A stretch of 50,165 nt of DNA from an uncultured Pelagibacteraceae bacterium (GTDB lineage Bacteria; Pseudomonadota; Alphaproteobacteria; Pelagibacterales; Pelagibacteraceae): the NCBI GenBank assembly GCA_902569725.1, contig CACFVG010000006.1, positions 1 through 50,165 on the forward strand, given 5' to 3'. Each line of letters opens with the position of its first letter. Positions within the stretch are counted from its first letter, which is position 1. The notes below the pieces were generated by a model. That model was given only the letters and a program-made list of their open reading frames with translations, searched no databases and was not told where the DNA came from. Below are positions 1 to 8,335 of this stretch, one piece after another. Position numbers and translations under genes: made by a program.

Positions 1-97
1 TGAAAGTGGCACAGAAAGTAATTTAAAAATAAATAATAGAAGCTTACTAAAAATTTTAAGTGAACGAATACGAGAAAAAAATAAAGTAAAAAAATAA
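1..97 (+). CDS. C-terminal fragment of an unidentified protein
   Basis: The window opens inside an open frame. Read from base 2 it gives 31 codons and a TAA at 95-97. The encoded tail is polar and lysine/arginine-rich, ending in EKNKVKK, like the disordered end of many AT-rich-genome proteins. No motif is visible in so short a piece, so no function is offered. It converges with the symporter gene 16 bases downstream, with no clear terminator hairpin between them. An untranslated or chance frame cannot be excluded. Confidence 0.4.
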   Translation, partial: ESGTESNLKINNRSLLKILSERIREKNKVKK

Positions 98-113
98 ATT
101 AATAAAATTTAAA

Positions 114-1544
114 TCATTTTAATTTCCAAGCAAACATTGGTAAAAATGTTGCAACGATAAAAGAACTAAATAATAAAGATTGAGAAATAAATGCCGGTAC
201 AAAATCTACAGGTATAATTATTCCAACTAATAGTGACTTTGAAAAATCTGGACTAGGAAATAACAGAAGTCCCCCAGCCAATCCAATTATAATAGATACT
301 AATATATTTTTCTCATTAAGTGATTTTGTATAAAAACTGTAAAAAATACTTAAAACCGCAGCACAACAAAATAAATCAGCTAATAAGAATAAATATAAAA
401 TACTGAAGCCCATTGAAGAAACTAAAAATGTAATAAGAGATAAAAAGATTATAATTTGTTTAGAAAGTTTTAAATAATCCCCTTTAAAATTAATAATTTT
501 ATTTCCATCAACTACTATTAGACTTGATATAGCGTTTATTAATGTATCAATACTGCTTACAGTTAATGAAATTGCTAAAATTAATATAATTACTGATATA
601 ATAATTACTTCTTCTTTTAGTAATAGAGAGAAGAAAGCAAGATCAGGAATAATATTTTGGTTAGTTGAAACTGCAATCAAGCCAGAAAAACCCATAAAAA
701 AAACTATAGGAATGATTATTAAAAAAGAAAAAAATAAACTCTTCTTTAATACAGTATTATTTTTCGCTGCATATACTCTCTGCCAATTTCCCTGGTGAAA
801 AAGGTTAGTTGCTGCAACAGCTATAAAAAAAGTTAATCCTGCTGTAAAATTTGGTAAGTAATCTGAACTTAAAAGTATAGGTTTATTTGATTTAATAAAA
901 TCAATATTAAATTGCTCAGAATTGAAAGAAATCAGATGACTAAATGAAATTAATAATAATATTACAAGTATTATAAATTGAATATTGTCAGTAAAAATTG
1001 AAGCTCTTAATCCTCCATACAACGTATAAATCAATGATGATAAAATTACTATTGAAGCAGTAATCCATAAGCTTGTGCCTGATATGTAATTAATCAAAAT
1101 AGATACTGCTGTAACTTCGGCAATTAAAAAAATTAACATATAAAAAACTGATAAGAATAAAATTAATTTAAATAATTTTTTTCCAAATTTTATTCTTATA
1201 ACTTCGATTAAAGTTTTAGCTTTTGGAAATAATTTTCTAAATTTTTCACCTATAAAAATTAAAATAAATAATGGAAATGCGGCACCTAAAGAATACCCTA
1301 TGACAGCACCTATGCCTCCCCAAGTTGCTGCTGATGCTGGACCAAACAATATCCAAGTTCCTAATGCTGATGAAACTAAACTAGTTGTTAATGAAAATGT
1401 TCCAATGTTTCTATTAGCAACTAGATAATTATTTAAACCTTTATATTTTTTTGAATAATAAATTCCAATTACAACAAATATAGTACTTAAAATTAATATT
1501 AATAAAATCGCAGATGATTGACTTATTGTATTTAACGATCCCAT
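114..1544 (-). CDS. thiV: Sodium:solute symporter, probable ThiV-type thiamin-precursor (HMP) transporter
   Basis: A 476-aa integral membrane protein with about 13 hydrophobic segments and the sodium:solute symporter family pattern. An N-terminal helix is followed by GTWILFGPASAATWGGIGAVIG around residues 62-83, which is rich in small residues like the substrate/Na+ region of the family. The gene stands alone and is preceded directly by a TPP riboswitch, so thiamin status controls it. A TPP-riboswitch-controlled SSS transporter called thiV has been described in SAR11, which cannot make the thiamin pyrimidine and needs HMP. The ATG at 1542-1544 lies five bases after an AAAGGG that is also the 3' end of the aptamer. 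Family and regulation are clear; the substrate is inferred from the riboswitch and SAR11 physiology. Confidence 0.85.
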   Translation of the reverse strand: MGSLNTISQSSAILLILILSTIFVVIGIYYSKKYKGLNNYLVANRNIGTFSLTTSLVSSALGTWILFGPASAATWGGIGAVIGYSLGAAFPLFILIFIGEKFRKLFPKAKTLIEVIRIKFGKKLFKLILFLSVFYMLIFLIAEVTAVSILINYISGTSLWITASIVILSSLIYTLYGGLRASIFTDNIQFIILVILLLISFSHLISFNSEQFNIDFIKSNKPILLSSDYLPNFTAGLTFFIAVAATNLFHQGNWQRVYAAKNNTVLKKSLFFSFLIIIPIVFFMGFSGLIAVSTNQNIIPDLAFFSLLLKEEVIIISVIILILAISLTVSSIDTLINAISSLIVVDGNKIINFKGDYLKLSKQIIIFLSLITFLVSSMGFSILYLFLLADLFCCAAVLSIFYSFYTKSLNEKNILVSIIIGLAGGLLLFPSPDFSKSLLVGIIIPVDFVPAFISQSLLFSSFIVATFLPMFAWKLK

Positions 1545-1548
1545 TTTT

Positions 1549-1606
1549 CCCTTTCTGAATTACCGGACAGGTTCTTAGGGTTTAATCTCAGTCTTTCGAC
1601 ACCCCT
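1549..1606 (-). promoter_or_regulatory. TPP riboswitch (THI element)
   Basis: Read on the minus strand, the leader contains the core TPP-aptamer blocks in order. These are GGGGTG (around 1600-1605), a short GTC-GAAA-GAC hairpin, the invariant CTGAGA (1586-1591), ACCC closing the first helix, AACCTG (1568-1573), CCGGTAAT (1559-1566) and a closing CAG. The 3' end AAAGGG is the probable Shine-Dalgarno of the symporter, five bases before its ATG. Control is therefore most simply by hiding the ribosome site when TPP binds. The outer P1 helix is weak or absent by eye, making this a short version of the aptamer. Confidence 0.9.
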
Positions 1607-1610
1607 TTTT

Positions 1611-1698
1611 TAGTAATATTTAATTATATTTAATTAAATAAAATTATCCATAAATAATTTAAAAAAAATTTTATCAACATTCATTTAGTTTAGAATTA
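1611..1698 (-). promoter_or_regulatory. Probable promoter region of the riboswitch-symporter unit
   Basis: An AT-only stretch between the end of the iron-transporter ATPase gene and the aptamer. On the minus strand a perfect TATAAT lies at 1623-1628, which would place the transcript start about at the first base of the aptamer. No convincing -35 hexamer is seen 16-18 bases further upstream. No hairpin-plus-U-tract terminator for the preceding ABC operon is visible here. Confidence 0.35.
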
Positions 1699-2763
1699 TT
1701 AAAAACAAACTATATGATCAATGTAAATTGGTCTTTTGATACCAAATTTTTCATCTATTTGATGTTGATGAATGTGATGGGAGTGAACTAAAACAGGAAC
1801 TAAATGATTTGTTTTTGTTTTAAGAGTGTAGATAAAATTTGTTCCTCTAAACTTTCTATCAACAACCTCCAACTTTAAATTACTTTTATCATCATGTTCG
1901 AGATCTTCAGGCTGCAATAACAATTTCACAGATGAACCTTTTGGGTAATGTTTGATAAAGTTACCTTTTATAGTACCCAGATCTTCATTTTCTAAAGTAT
2001 TTTCTCCAGTTACTCTTGCAGGTATTAGTATTCCTCTATTTAAAAAATTTACTACCTCTACTGAATTTGGAAAATGGTAAACGTTATAAGGATCATCATA
2101 TTGTTTAAGTTGATCATTTAAAATTACTCCACATTTTGACCCCAGATAAAAAGCTTCATACGAATCATGGGTAACTACAATAGTTGTTATTTTTAAATCA
2201 TTTAAAAGTTTTTTTAGCTGAACTTGTATTTCTTCTTTAAAACTTTGATCAACGTTTGATAGTGGCTCATCTAACAACAAAAGATCAGGTTGTGTAACTA
2301 ATGATCTAGCAAGAGCTGCTCTTTGCGCTTCTCCTGCGCTTATTTGGTGAGGATATTTGCTTAATATTTTTTCTATATTTAATAATTTAATTATTTTTTT
2401 AGGATTTATTTTCTTTTTTCCATTTAGCTTTTTTGCTTCAGATCCTAAATATATATTTTTTTCAACAGTATAATGAGGAAACAAACTATTTTCTTGAAAT
2501 GATAGAGATATATTTCGATTTTCTGGTTCAATATGATCATTCGCAGAAGATAAAATATTATCTTTAAGTTTTATTGATCCAGATTTAATTTTTTCTAATC
2601 CTGCAATTGTTCTAAGGATTGTAGTTTTGCCAACGCCGGATGGTCCCAAAAGGCAAATTATATCTCCCTTATTTTCAATATTAAAAGAAACATTTTTTAC
2701 TTTAGTTTTTCCACCAGCTCTAAAACTAACATTTTTTATTTCTAAAAAATTTTTATTCATCAT
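1699..2763 (-). CDS. fbpC: Fe(III) ABC transporter ATP-binding protein
   Basis: A 354-aa ABC ATPase that would power ferric iron import at the inner membrane. Walker A GPSGVGKTT is at residues 40-48. The signature reads ISAGEAQRAALARSL from residue 141 (an ISAGE variant of LSGGQ). Walker B LLLLDEP follows at about 161-167, then the switch histidine in VVTHDSYEA. The C-terminal 120 residues fit the TOBE-type tail of the FbpC/PotA/CysA group. It overlaps the permease gene upstream by 11 bases, so the two are translationally coupled. Substrate assignment comes from the permease and the FbpA-type binding protein in the same operon. A sulfate or putrescine role is less likely for that reason. Confidence 0.85.
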   Translation of the reverse strand: MMNKNFLEIKNVSFRAGGKTKVKNVSFNIENKGDIICLLGPSGVGKTTILRTIAGLEKIKSGSIKLKDNILSSANDHIEPENRNISLSFQENSLFPHYTVEKNIYLGSEAKKLNGKKKINPKKIIKLLNIEKILSKYPHQISAGEAQRAALARSLVTQPDLLLLDEPLSNVDQSFKEEIQVQLKKLLNDLKITTIVVTHDSYEAFYLGSKCGVILNDQLKQYDDPYNVYHFPNSVEVVNFLNRGILIPARVTGENTLENEDLGTIKGNFIKHYPKGSSVKLLLQPEDLEHDDKSNLKLEVVDRKFRGTNFIYTLKTKTNHLVPVLVHSHHIHQHQIDEKFGIKRPIYIDHIVCF

Positions 2764-4372
2764 TATCTCTTAAAATATATTTAGACGTAAGTAAAATAAA
2801 GAAACTTGCAATAATTATCAAACATAACGAAGGAACTGCAGCAGCTTCCAATAAATCCTCAGATGCGGAAATATATGCTGTGGTTGCAAAAGTCTCAAAA
2901 TTAAAAGGTCTCAAAATTAATGTGATTGGTAATTCCCTTATTATTTCTAATGAAATTAATATGATAACAAATAAAAGTGAATTCCTTAAATAAGGAATGT
3001 GAATATTTAAAAAAGTTTTTGTTTTAGAGTATCCAAGAAGATAGGCACTCTCATCAACAGCAATGTTCATTTTTTCATATCCAGATTTTATTCCATTAAA
3101 GGCTAATGAATAAAATCTAACAAAATAAACTATCACTAAACCTAATATAGAACCAATAAATATTTTTTTTATTGATAAAAATCCTAATGACTTAATTAAA
3201 TTTTCATCAAACCATGCAACGAAAGTTATAAATGCAATGGCAAGTATTACTCCTGGTATAGCATAACCAGAAATTGAAAAAGTAGACAATGCATTTAAAA
3301 TTTTTTTATTTGAAACTCTATTTCCATAATTAGATATTAAAGCAAAAAATAATAAAACTAAGCTTGATAAAGACACTAAATATAAAGTATTTAATAAAAG
3401 ATCGGTTATTTGTATTCCGGTTAAATTTTCTGGGAATTTTATTGTCCAGTATAACATTTGGCTCAATGGAAATAAAAAACTTAAAAAAAACAAAGTGAAA
3501 CAAAAAATAAATGCAAAAAATGATTTCGCTCCACAAAGTTTAATTTTTTCCTTTTTCTTAAATCCACCTTTTGCTTCCAAATGATATCTGGCTTTTTTTC
3601 TGGATAAATTTTCTGTTAAAAATAAAATAAATATAAATAATAATAGAAAAAAAGATATTCTGTTTGCAAACGCCAAATCATCAAAAGTTATCCAGGCATT
3701 ATAAATACCGGTTGTTAAAGTGTTTACAGAAAAAAAATCTACTGCTCCGAACTCAGCCAATGTTTCCATTGCTACTAATGATAAACCGGCAACTATAGCT
3801 GGACGTGCAGCAGGTAATATTATTGAATAAAAAGATTTAAATTTTGAAAAACCAAGATTTTTACCTAGTTCTATTAGATTTTGCGATTGGTATAAAAATG
3901 ATGATCTAGCAAGTATATATACATATGCATAAAGTGAGAAAGAGATTGATAATATCAACCCAAACATGCCACTAAATTTTGGTATATGTTTATTATACTC
4001 TCCATCACCAAATAAATATTTTAAAATTGTAAAAGCAGTTCCATAATTTTCAAAAAAAGCGAATAAGGAATATGCATAGATATAAGGGGGAACAGCAAAG
4101 GACAGTATTAAAGCCCACTTAAAAAAATTAGCACCAGGAAACTGGTAAAAAGAAACCACATATGCTGAGCCTACTCCTAAAATAAATGTTAAAAATAGAA
4201 CTCCAATTAAAAGAGTTAAAGAATTAAATATATATTCAAAAAAAAAAGTTTGTTTGAGAATTTCAAAATAATTTGATGTATCCTGAAAAAAACTTGTAAA
4301 AACAGTTAATATTGGAACTGCAACGATCAGTGAGATGCTCAAAGAGCTTAAATACCAAAAATTAAATTTCAT
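2753..4372 (-). CDS. fbpB: Fe(III) ABC transporter permease, fused two-domain FbpB type
   Basis: A 539-aa membrane protein with about 12 hydrophobic helices arranged as two similar halves. Each half carries a binding-protein-dependent permease loop (around GKNLGFSKFKSFYSIILPAARPA near residue 175, and ESAYLLGYSKTKTFLNIHIPYL near residue 440). This fused architecture is typical of FbpB/SfuB ferric permeases. It overlaps the ATPase gene by 11 bases. It is separated from the binding-protein gene by a small Cys-ORF and a strong terminator-like hairpin, so transcript levels of transporter and binding protein probably differ. Confidence 0.87.
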   Translation of the reverse strand: MKFNFWYLSSLSISLIVAVPILTVFTSFFQDTSNYFEILKQTFFFEYIFNSLTLLIGVLFLTFILGVGSAYVVSFYQFPGANFFKWALILSFAVPPYIYAYSLFAFFENYGTAFTILKYLFGDGEYNKHIPKFSGMFGLILSISFSLYAYVYILARSSFLYQSQNLIELGKNLGFSKFKSFYSIILPAARPAIVAGLSLVAMETLAEFGAVDFFSVNTLTTGIYNAWITFDDLAFANRISFFLLLFIFILFLTENLSRKKARYHLEAKGGFKKKEKIKLCGAKSFFAFIFCFTLFFLSFLFPLSQMLYWTIKFPENLTGIQITDLLLNTLYLVSLSSLVLLFFALISNYGNRVSNKKILNALSTFSISGYAIPGVILAIAFITFVAWFDENLIKSLGFLSIKKIFIGSILGLVIVYFVRFYSLAFNGIKSGYEKMNIAVDESAYLLGYSKTKTFLNIHIPYLRNSLLFVIILISLEIIRELPITLILRPFNFETFATTAYISASEDLLEAAAVPSLCLIIIASFFILLTSKYILRDNDE

Positions 4373-4407
4373 ATTATAATCCGCCTTATAAAAGAAAAGT
4401 AATTTCC

Positions 4408-4466
4408 AAAAAAAATTTTAGTGTCCATGAGGAAGGAGATTTTGAGACCCAAAACATGGACACTAA
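4408..4466 (-). terminator. Intrinsic terminator/attenuator inside the iron-transport operon
   Basis: In the minus-strand direction a perfect 12-bp stem is formed by 4455-4466 (TTAGTGTCCATG complement) and 4418-4429. It has a 25-base loop containing a further small TTTTG/CAAAA stem. An AAAA-TTTTTTTT tract follows at once (U run at 4408-4415). It lies after the small Cys-ORF and before the permease start at 4372. It should terminate most transcripts after the binding protein while letting some read into fbpBC. Confidence 0.8.
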
Positions 4467-4475
4467 TTAAAGAAA

Positions 4476-4646
4476 TTATTTAAAATTAAATAACTTTAAG
4501 ATGTGCGGAACCTCCTTGTTATTAATTTCTGATAATTTTCTTTTATTTATTCTTTTATCAATTTTTTTACACTCCTCGATACATGCGGGACATGCCTTGG
4601 AAGATTTATTATAATTGACTTCAGAAATAAATTTTTTTATTTCCAT
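4476..4646 (-). CDS. Small Cys-containing protein of unknown function (56 aa)
   Basis: This short frame starts with an ATG directly after the TAA of the iron-binding-protein gene (stop at 4647-4649, ATG at 4644-4646). It runs 56 codons to a TAA at 4476-4478, just before the terminator hairpin. The protein is lysine-rich and has C19-P-A-C22 plus C26, a compact group of cysteines able to bind metal or form a disulfide. It has no signal peptide, so it would be cytoplasmic. Its position between fbpA and the terminator means it is made on the abundant fbpA message. I do not recognise a family; a role in iron handling is only a contextual guess. Confidence 0.6.
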   Translation of the reverse strand: MEIKKFISEVNYNKSSKACPACIEECKKIDKRINKRKLSEINNKEVPHILKLFNFK

Positions 4647-5675
4647 TTACTTCCATCCAGCAGCTGTCATTACTTCTAATGCAGCAGCTTGATTTTTTCC
4701 GTAAGTAGAAACTTTTGTTTTTAGATCTTGTTTAAAATCTAATCCCAAATTGTTTACTACTAATGGACTTGGTGAAACTCCAGCAATCATTGGAAACTCA
4801 AATGTATTGTTAGTAAAATGTTCTTGAGCTGAAGGTGACAATAAGTAGTCGACAAGTGCAATAGCATTTGCTTTGTTTGGAGCACCTTTAACTAGAGCAG
4901 CACAACTAATATTCATATGTGTTCCTCTACCGTCTTGATTTGGAAAAAATGCTTTAACTTTTTTAGCAGCTTCTTGTTGTTCTGCACCTTTGTTTCCAGA
5001 AAGCATAAGAGCTAAATAATATGTATTAGCTACAGCTATGTCTGCTTCTCCAGCAGCTACAGCCATAATTTGAGCTCTATCGTTTCCTTCAGAAGGTCTT
5101 GCCATGTTTGCAACAACTCCCTTTGCCCATTCTGCAGTTGCTTTTTTTCCATTATTAGCAATCAATGAAGCTACAAGAGATTTGTTATAAATGTTACTAG
5201 ATTTTCTTATTACTAATCTACCTTTCCATTTTGGATCGGCTAAACCTTCGTAAGACATTCCAGATAATTCTGCACCAGTAACTCTTTCTGGTGAGTAGTA
5301 AATTATTCTTGCTCTTTTAGCTACCCCAACCCAATGTGATGTTCTAAAGTTTTTTGGAACAGATGATTTAATTGTCGCTGAAGTTAATCCACTTTGCGTC
5401 ATACCTTTTGCTTGAAATGCACCACATCTTCCAGCGTCAGCTGTAATATAAAGGTCCGCTGCAGAGTCAGAACCTTCTTCGATCATTCTTTTTTCTAAAG
5501 CTCCTGATTTGCCGTTAATTAAATTTACCTTAATTCCAGTCGCTGCAGTAAACTTATCGTAAAGTTCTGCATCAGCTTTATAATGTCTTGCATTAAAAAT
5601 ATTTACCTCGTTTGCAATTGCAAATGTGGATACAATTAATGAAAGAATTAAACTTAGAATTGATATTTTTCTCAT
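4647..5675 (-). CDS. fbpA: Periplasmic Fe(III)-binding protein of ABC transporter
   Basis: A 342-aa secreted protein with a signal peptide (residues 1-21, cleavage near FAIA/NE). The mature part follows the FbpA/IdiA pattern. It has NIFNARHYKAD near the start, the loop NGKSGALEKRM, and a Tyr pair at 219-220 (ANTYYLALM), which in this family coordinates ferric iron. R200 in GNDRAQI lies just before it. The gene heads the operon, has an AAGGA ribosome site six bases before the ATG, and carries two Fur-like boxes in its promoter. Iron as substrate is well supported by family and regulation together. Confidence 0.92.
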   Translation of the reverse strand: MRKISILSLILSLIVSTFAIANEVNIFNARHYKADAELYDKFTAATGIKVNLINGKSGALEKRMIEEGSDSAADLYITADAGRCGAFQAKGMTQSGLTSATIKSSVPKNFRTSHWVGVAKRARIIYYSPERVTGAELSGMSYEGLADPKWKGRLVIRKSSNIYNKSLVASLIANNGKKATAEWAKGVVANMARPSEGNDRAQIMAVAAGEADIAVANTYYLALMLSGNKGAEQQEAAKKVKAFFPNQDGRGTHMNISCAALVKGAPNKANAIALVDYLLSPSAQEHFTNNTFEFPMIAGVSPSPLVVNNLGLDFKQDLKTKVSTYGKNQAAALEVMTAAGWK

Positions 5676-5696
5676 TTTTATCCTTTATTTTTATAT

Positions 5697-5725
5697 ATTT
5701 TATTGAAAATGAGAATTATTATCAA
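5697..5725 (-). promoter_or_regulatory. fbpA promoter
   Basis: On the minus strand, TTGATA (5720-5725) and TAAAAT (5697-5702) are separated by exactly 17 bases, a good sigma70-type promoter for a leader of roughly 15 bases. The -35 hexamer and spacer are covered by the Fur-like boxes, so a bound repressor would block RNA polymerase. Confidence 0.6.
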
Positions 5726-5740
5726 TGAGAATAGTTATCA
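5710..5740. promoter_or_regulatory. Two tandem Fur-like operator boxes
   Basis: The plus strand reads TGAGAATTATTATCA at 5710-5724 and TGAGAATAGTTATCA at 5726-5740, with one base between. Both match the 15-base Fur core TGATAATNATTATCA, with one and two mismatches respectively. Placement over the fbpA -35 and spacer is what iron-dependent repression requires. The motif is visible; which Fur-family protein binds it is not known from this window. Confidence 0.75.
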
Positions 5741-5765
5741 ATCGCACTCATTGTCGCAGGTTGTA

Positions 5766-6656
5766 TTAAAACTTCCACTCTGAGATTTTGCTATAAAGAA
5801 AGTTTCTAAATGCTTGGACTCTAGCCACATTCCTTAATGATTCAGGATAAACGAAATGGGCCTCTGTAATTGGTCCTTCTACCTTTGGTAATACTTTAAT
5901 TAAGTTTCTAGATTGAAATACTAGGTAATCCGGTAATGCCGCTAGCCCTACACCACTTTCAACAGCTAAAAGTAGTCCCATAACGCTATTTACTTTCATA
6001 ATAGGTTTTCTTTTGCTGTTATCTTTCATTCCAACTTTTAAGGCCCAATCTGGATTGTAGACTGGAGAAGGTGCTCCTTTGCCAAAAGATATAAATTTAT
6101 GTTTGCTTAAATCATTTAGTGTCTTTGGCATTCCATATTTTTCTAAATATTTGTTAGATCCATAAATATGATAATTAATATCAATCAATTTCCTTTGAAT
6201 ATAATTTAATTTTTTAGGTCTTCTCATAAAAATACCTATATCAGCTTGCCTAGTACTTAAATCTAGCTCTTTATCATCAAATATCAATTCAACTTCTATT
6301 TCAGGGTTTAATTGCATAAATTCTTGAATTCTTGGAGTAAGCCAATGTGTTCCAAAACTTCTAACTGTCGTAATTGTTATTTTTCCTGAGGGTTTATCCT
6401 TTTGATCTCCCAATGAAGTTTCTACCTCTTTAAGCTTACTTATCACCTCGTGAGCTGTTTTAAATACATATTCACCATTTTCAGTCAGAGTTAAACCTCT
6501 TGCGTGTCTCTCAAATAATTTAACTTTTAAATCATCTTCTAAAGATTGAATCTGTCTACTTATAGCAGATTGGCTTAAGTTAAGGTTTACTGTTGCGCTT
6601 GTAAAACTTCCAGCCTCGGCAACAGCATGAAATATTTTTAATTTATCCCAATCCAT
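5766..6656 (-). CDS. LysR-family transcriptional regulator
   Basis: A 296-aa protein of standard LysR length. The winged helix-turn-helix is at residues 1-60 (SFTSATVNLNLSQSAISRQIQSLEDDL region), followed by a periplasmic-binding-fold effector domain from about residue 90. Its start overlaps the acuI stop by one base (TAATG), so it is in one operon with acuI and folE. The effector is unknown; acrylate or another acuI substrate is a guess from position. It reads toward fbpA but stops 90 bases short of it. The iron genes have their own promoter there, so it need not control them. Confidence 0.85.
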   Translation of the reverse strand: MDWDKLKIFHAVAEAGSFTSATVNLNLSQSAISRQIQSLEDDLKVKLFERHARGLTLTENGEYVFKTAHEVISKLKEVETSLGDQKDKPSGKITITTVRSFGTHWLTPRIQEFMQLNPEIEVELIFDDKELDLSTRQADIGIFMRRPKKLNYIQRKLIDINYHIYGSNKYLEKYGMPKTLNDLSKHKFISFGKGAPSPVYNPDWALKVGMKDNSKRKPIMKVNSVMGLLLAVESGVGLAALPDYLVFQSRNLIKVLPKVEGPITEAHFVYPESLRNVARVQAFRNFLYSKISEWKF

Positions 6657-7660
6657 TATTTGTTTAAGTCTACTATATATCTACCAGATGTTTCACCTTT
6701 AAGCATCTTCGGGTAAACATCTAAAAGGTCTTCTAAACTAATTTCTTTAATTGATTGACTTAACAAATCAAAATTAATTAGTTTAGCTGACTCTTCCCAT
6801 AAAAATTCTCTTCTTTTTATAGAAGTGTTCACAGAGTTAATTCCCCAAAGCTTTACACCTCTAATAATAAAGGGCATTACAGTCGTATTTAACTTTATGT
6901 CCGCAGCATTTCCACATGCTGCAACAATTCCAGTTTCTTTAGTTTGAGCTAAAATATTTGCTAATACTTGTCCTCCTACTGTATCCACTGCGCCGTCCCA
7001 CAAACCTTTATCCAAAGGTCTAGCTTCCTTCATTAATTCGCTTGTATTTACTGTGTTTTTTGCACCTATTGATTTTAAATATTCTTTATTACTCTCTTTT
7101 CCAGTAACGGCAGTTACATTGCAACCTAATTTATTTAAAATCATAACTGCTATACTTCCAACTCCACCAGATGCACCAGTTACGATTACATTTTCAACTT
7201 TTTCCCCAAGTAGAAGTTCTTCTCTTGCAGTTTTAGTTGTGAAAGAACATGCTAAAGCTGTAAGTCCAGCAGTTCCCAAAATCATTGCTTGCTTTGAGGT
7301 TAATCCTTTTGGTTTTTTTACTAAAAAATCTCCATTAACTTTTGCATATTGAGAATAACCTCCATAAAAAATTTCTCCGACTCTCCATCCTGTCAGTATT
7401 ATTTCATCACCTGGTTTAAATTTGTCATTTTGACTTTCTTCAACTTTGCCTGAAAAATCTATTCCTGGTATATGTGGAAATTCTTTAACTAATCTTGCAC
7501 CATTTTTTAATATTAATGCGTCTTTAAAATTTAATCCTGAATATTCAACTTTAACTAAAACATCCCCATGTTTTAAAAAAGTTTTATTAATAGATTTTAT
7601 TTCTCTACTAAAATTTTCACCTTCTTGGTTGATAACCAAAGCCTTGAAACTGTCTGACAT
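6656..7660 (-). CDS. acuI: Acryloyl-CoA reductase (AcuI/YhdH family)
   Basis: A 334-aa zinc-independent medium-chain reductase. AcuI reduces acryloyl-CoA to propionyl-CoA with NADPH and so detoxifies acrylate released from DMSP. The YhdH/AcuI pattern is visible: YSGLNFKDALILKNG near residue 40, GIDFSGKV near 66, the nucleotide-binding GASGGVGSIAV near 160-170, and the final SGRYIVDLN. The gene lies 15 bases downstream of folE and overlaps lysR by one base. A DddP-like gene occurs about 14 kb away, giving a possible source of acrylate. A generic quinone-reductase activity cannot be excluded from sequence alone. Confidence 0.8.
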   Translation of the reverse strand: MSDSFKALVINQEGENFSREIKSINKTFLKHGDVLVKVEYSGLNFKDALILKNGARLVKEFPHIPGIDFSGKVEESQNDKFKPGDEIILTGWRVGEIFYGGYSQYAKVNGDFLVKKPKGLTSKQAMILGTAGLTALACSFTTKTAREELLLGEKVENVIVTGASGGVGSIAVMILNKLGCNVTAVTGKESNKEYLKSIGAKNTVNTSELMKEARPLDKGLWDGAVDTVGGQVLANILAQTKETGIVAACGNAADIKLNTTVMPFIIRGVKLWGINSVNTSIKRREFLWEESAKLINFDLLSQSIKEISLEDLLDVYPKMLKGETSGRYIVDLNK

Positions 7661-7675
7661 AAGTTAATATAAACT

Positions 7676-8278
7676 TTATTTTGCAATGAATCGCAAGTAT
7701 CTATTCTGATAGCTTAAATCTTCTTTAAATTTACCTAAATAATAATTAGTAACAGTCGTAGCTTGTTCTTTTTTAATTCCTCTCATAGTCATACACTGGT
7801 GAGTTGAATCTATACTTACTGCAACACCTTTTGCATCAAGCGAGTCCATTATTGTTTTTGCAATCTGCATTGTAAGTCTCTCTTGAGTTTGAAGTCTTTT
7901 AGAAAACACTTCAACAACTCTGGCTAATTTACTTAAACCAACAACTCTATCTTTTGGAATATATGCTACGTGGGCCACACCTATAATTGGTGCCATATGA
8001 TGTTCGCAGTGACTTTGTACAGAAATATTTTTTTGTACCACCATATCATCATAACCATTAACATCTCCAAAAGTCTTGTTTAAAATTTCTTTAGGATCTT
8101 CTTTGTAGCCTTTAAAATATTCTTTAAAAGCTTTTGTGACTCTTTTAGGCGTTTCTAATAATCCTTCTCTTGAAGGGTCTTCTCCTATCCATTTTAGAAT
8201 TTTTATAAACGCTTCTTCTGCTTCTTTATCAGATATAGTATCTATCTTCTTTTGATTTTCATTTTTAACTAATTTCAT
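7676..8278 (-). CDS. folE: GTP cyclohydrolase I
   Basis: A 200-aa enzyme converting GTP to 7,8-dihydroneopterin triphosphate, the first step of folate synthesis. Zinc ligands are visible as C91 and H94 in SHCEHHMAPI and C162 in STHQCMTMRG. GLSKLARVVEVFSKRLQTQERLT matches the substrate-site region. Length and ends fit bacterial FolE. It heads the folE-acuI-lysR operon. Tetrahydrofolate is the C1 acceptor for most pathways in this window. The start is an ATG at the edge of a 57-base divergent spacer shared with hisI. Confidence 0.95.
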   Translation of the reverse strand: MKLVKNENQKKIDTISDKEAEEAFIKILKWIGEDPSREGLLETPKRVTKAFKEYFKGYKEDPKEILNKTFGDVNGYDDMVVQKNISVQSHCEHHMAPIIGVAHVAYIPKDRVVGLSKLARVVEVFSKRLQTQERLTMQIAKTIMDSLDAKGVAVSIDSTHQCMTMRGIKKEQATTVTNYYLGKFKEDLSYQNRYLRFIAK

Positions 8279-8294
8279 GACGTGCTTTTATATA

Positions 8295-8300
8295 TATAAT
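8295..8300 (+). promoter_or_regulatory. Possible -10 element for hisI in the folE/hisI spacer
   Basis: The 57-base spacer 8279-8335 contains TATATATAAT; the last six bases are a perfect TATAAT on the plus strand, 36 bases before the hisI ATG. No good -35 partner is seen. The same AT-rich tract could serve folE on the other strand. Confidence 0.3.
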
Positions 8301-8335
8301 TCCTTAATTTTAAAATATTTAATATATTCTCTAAT

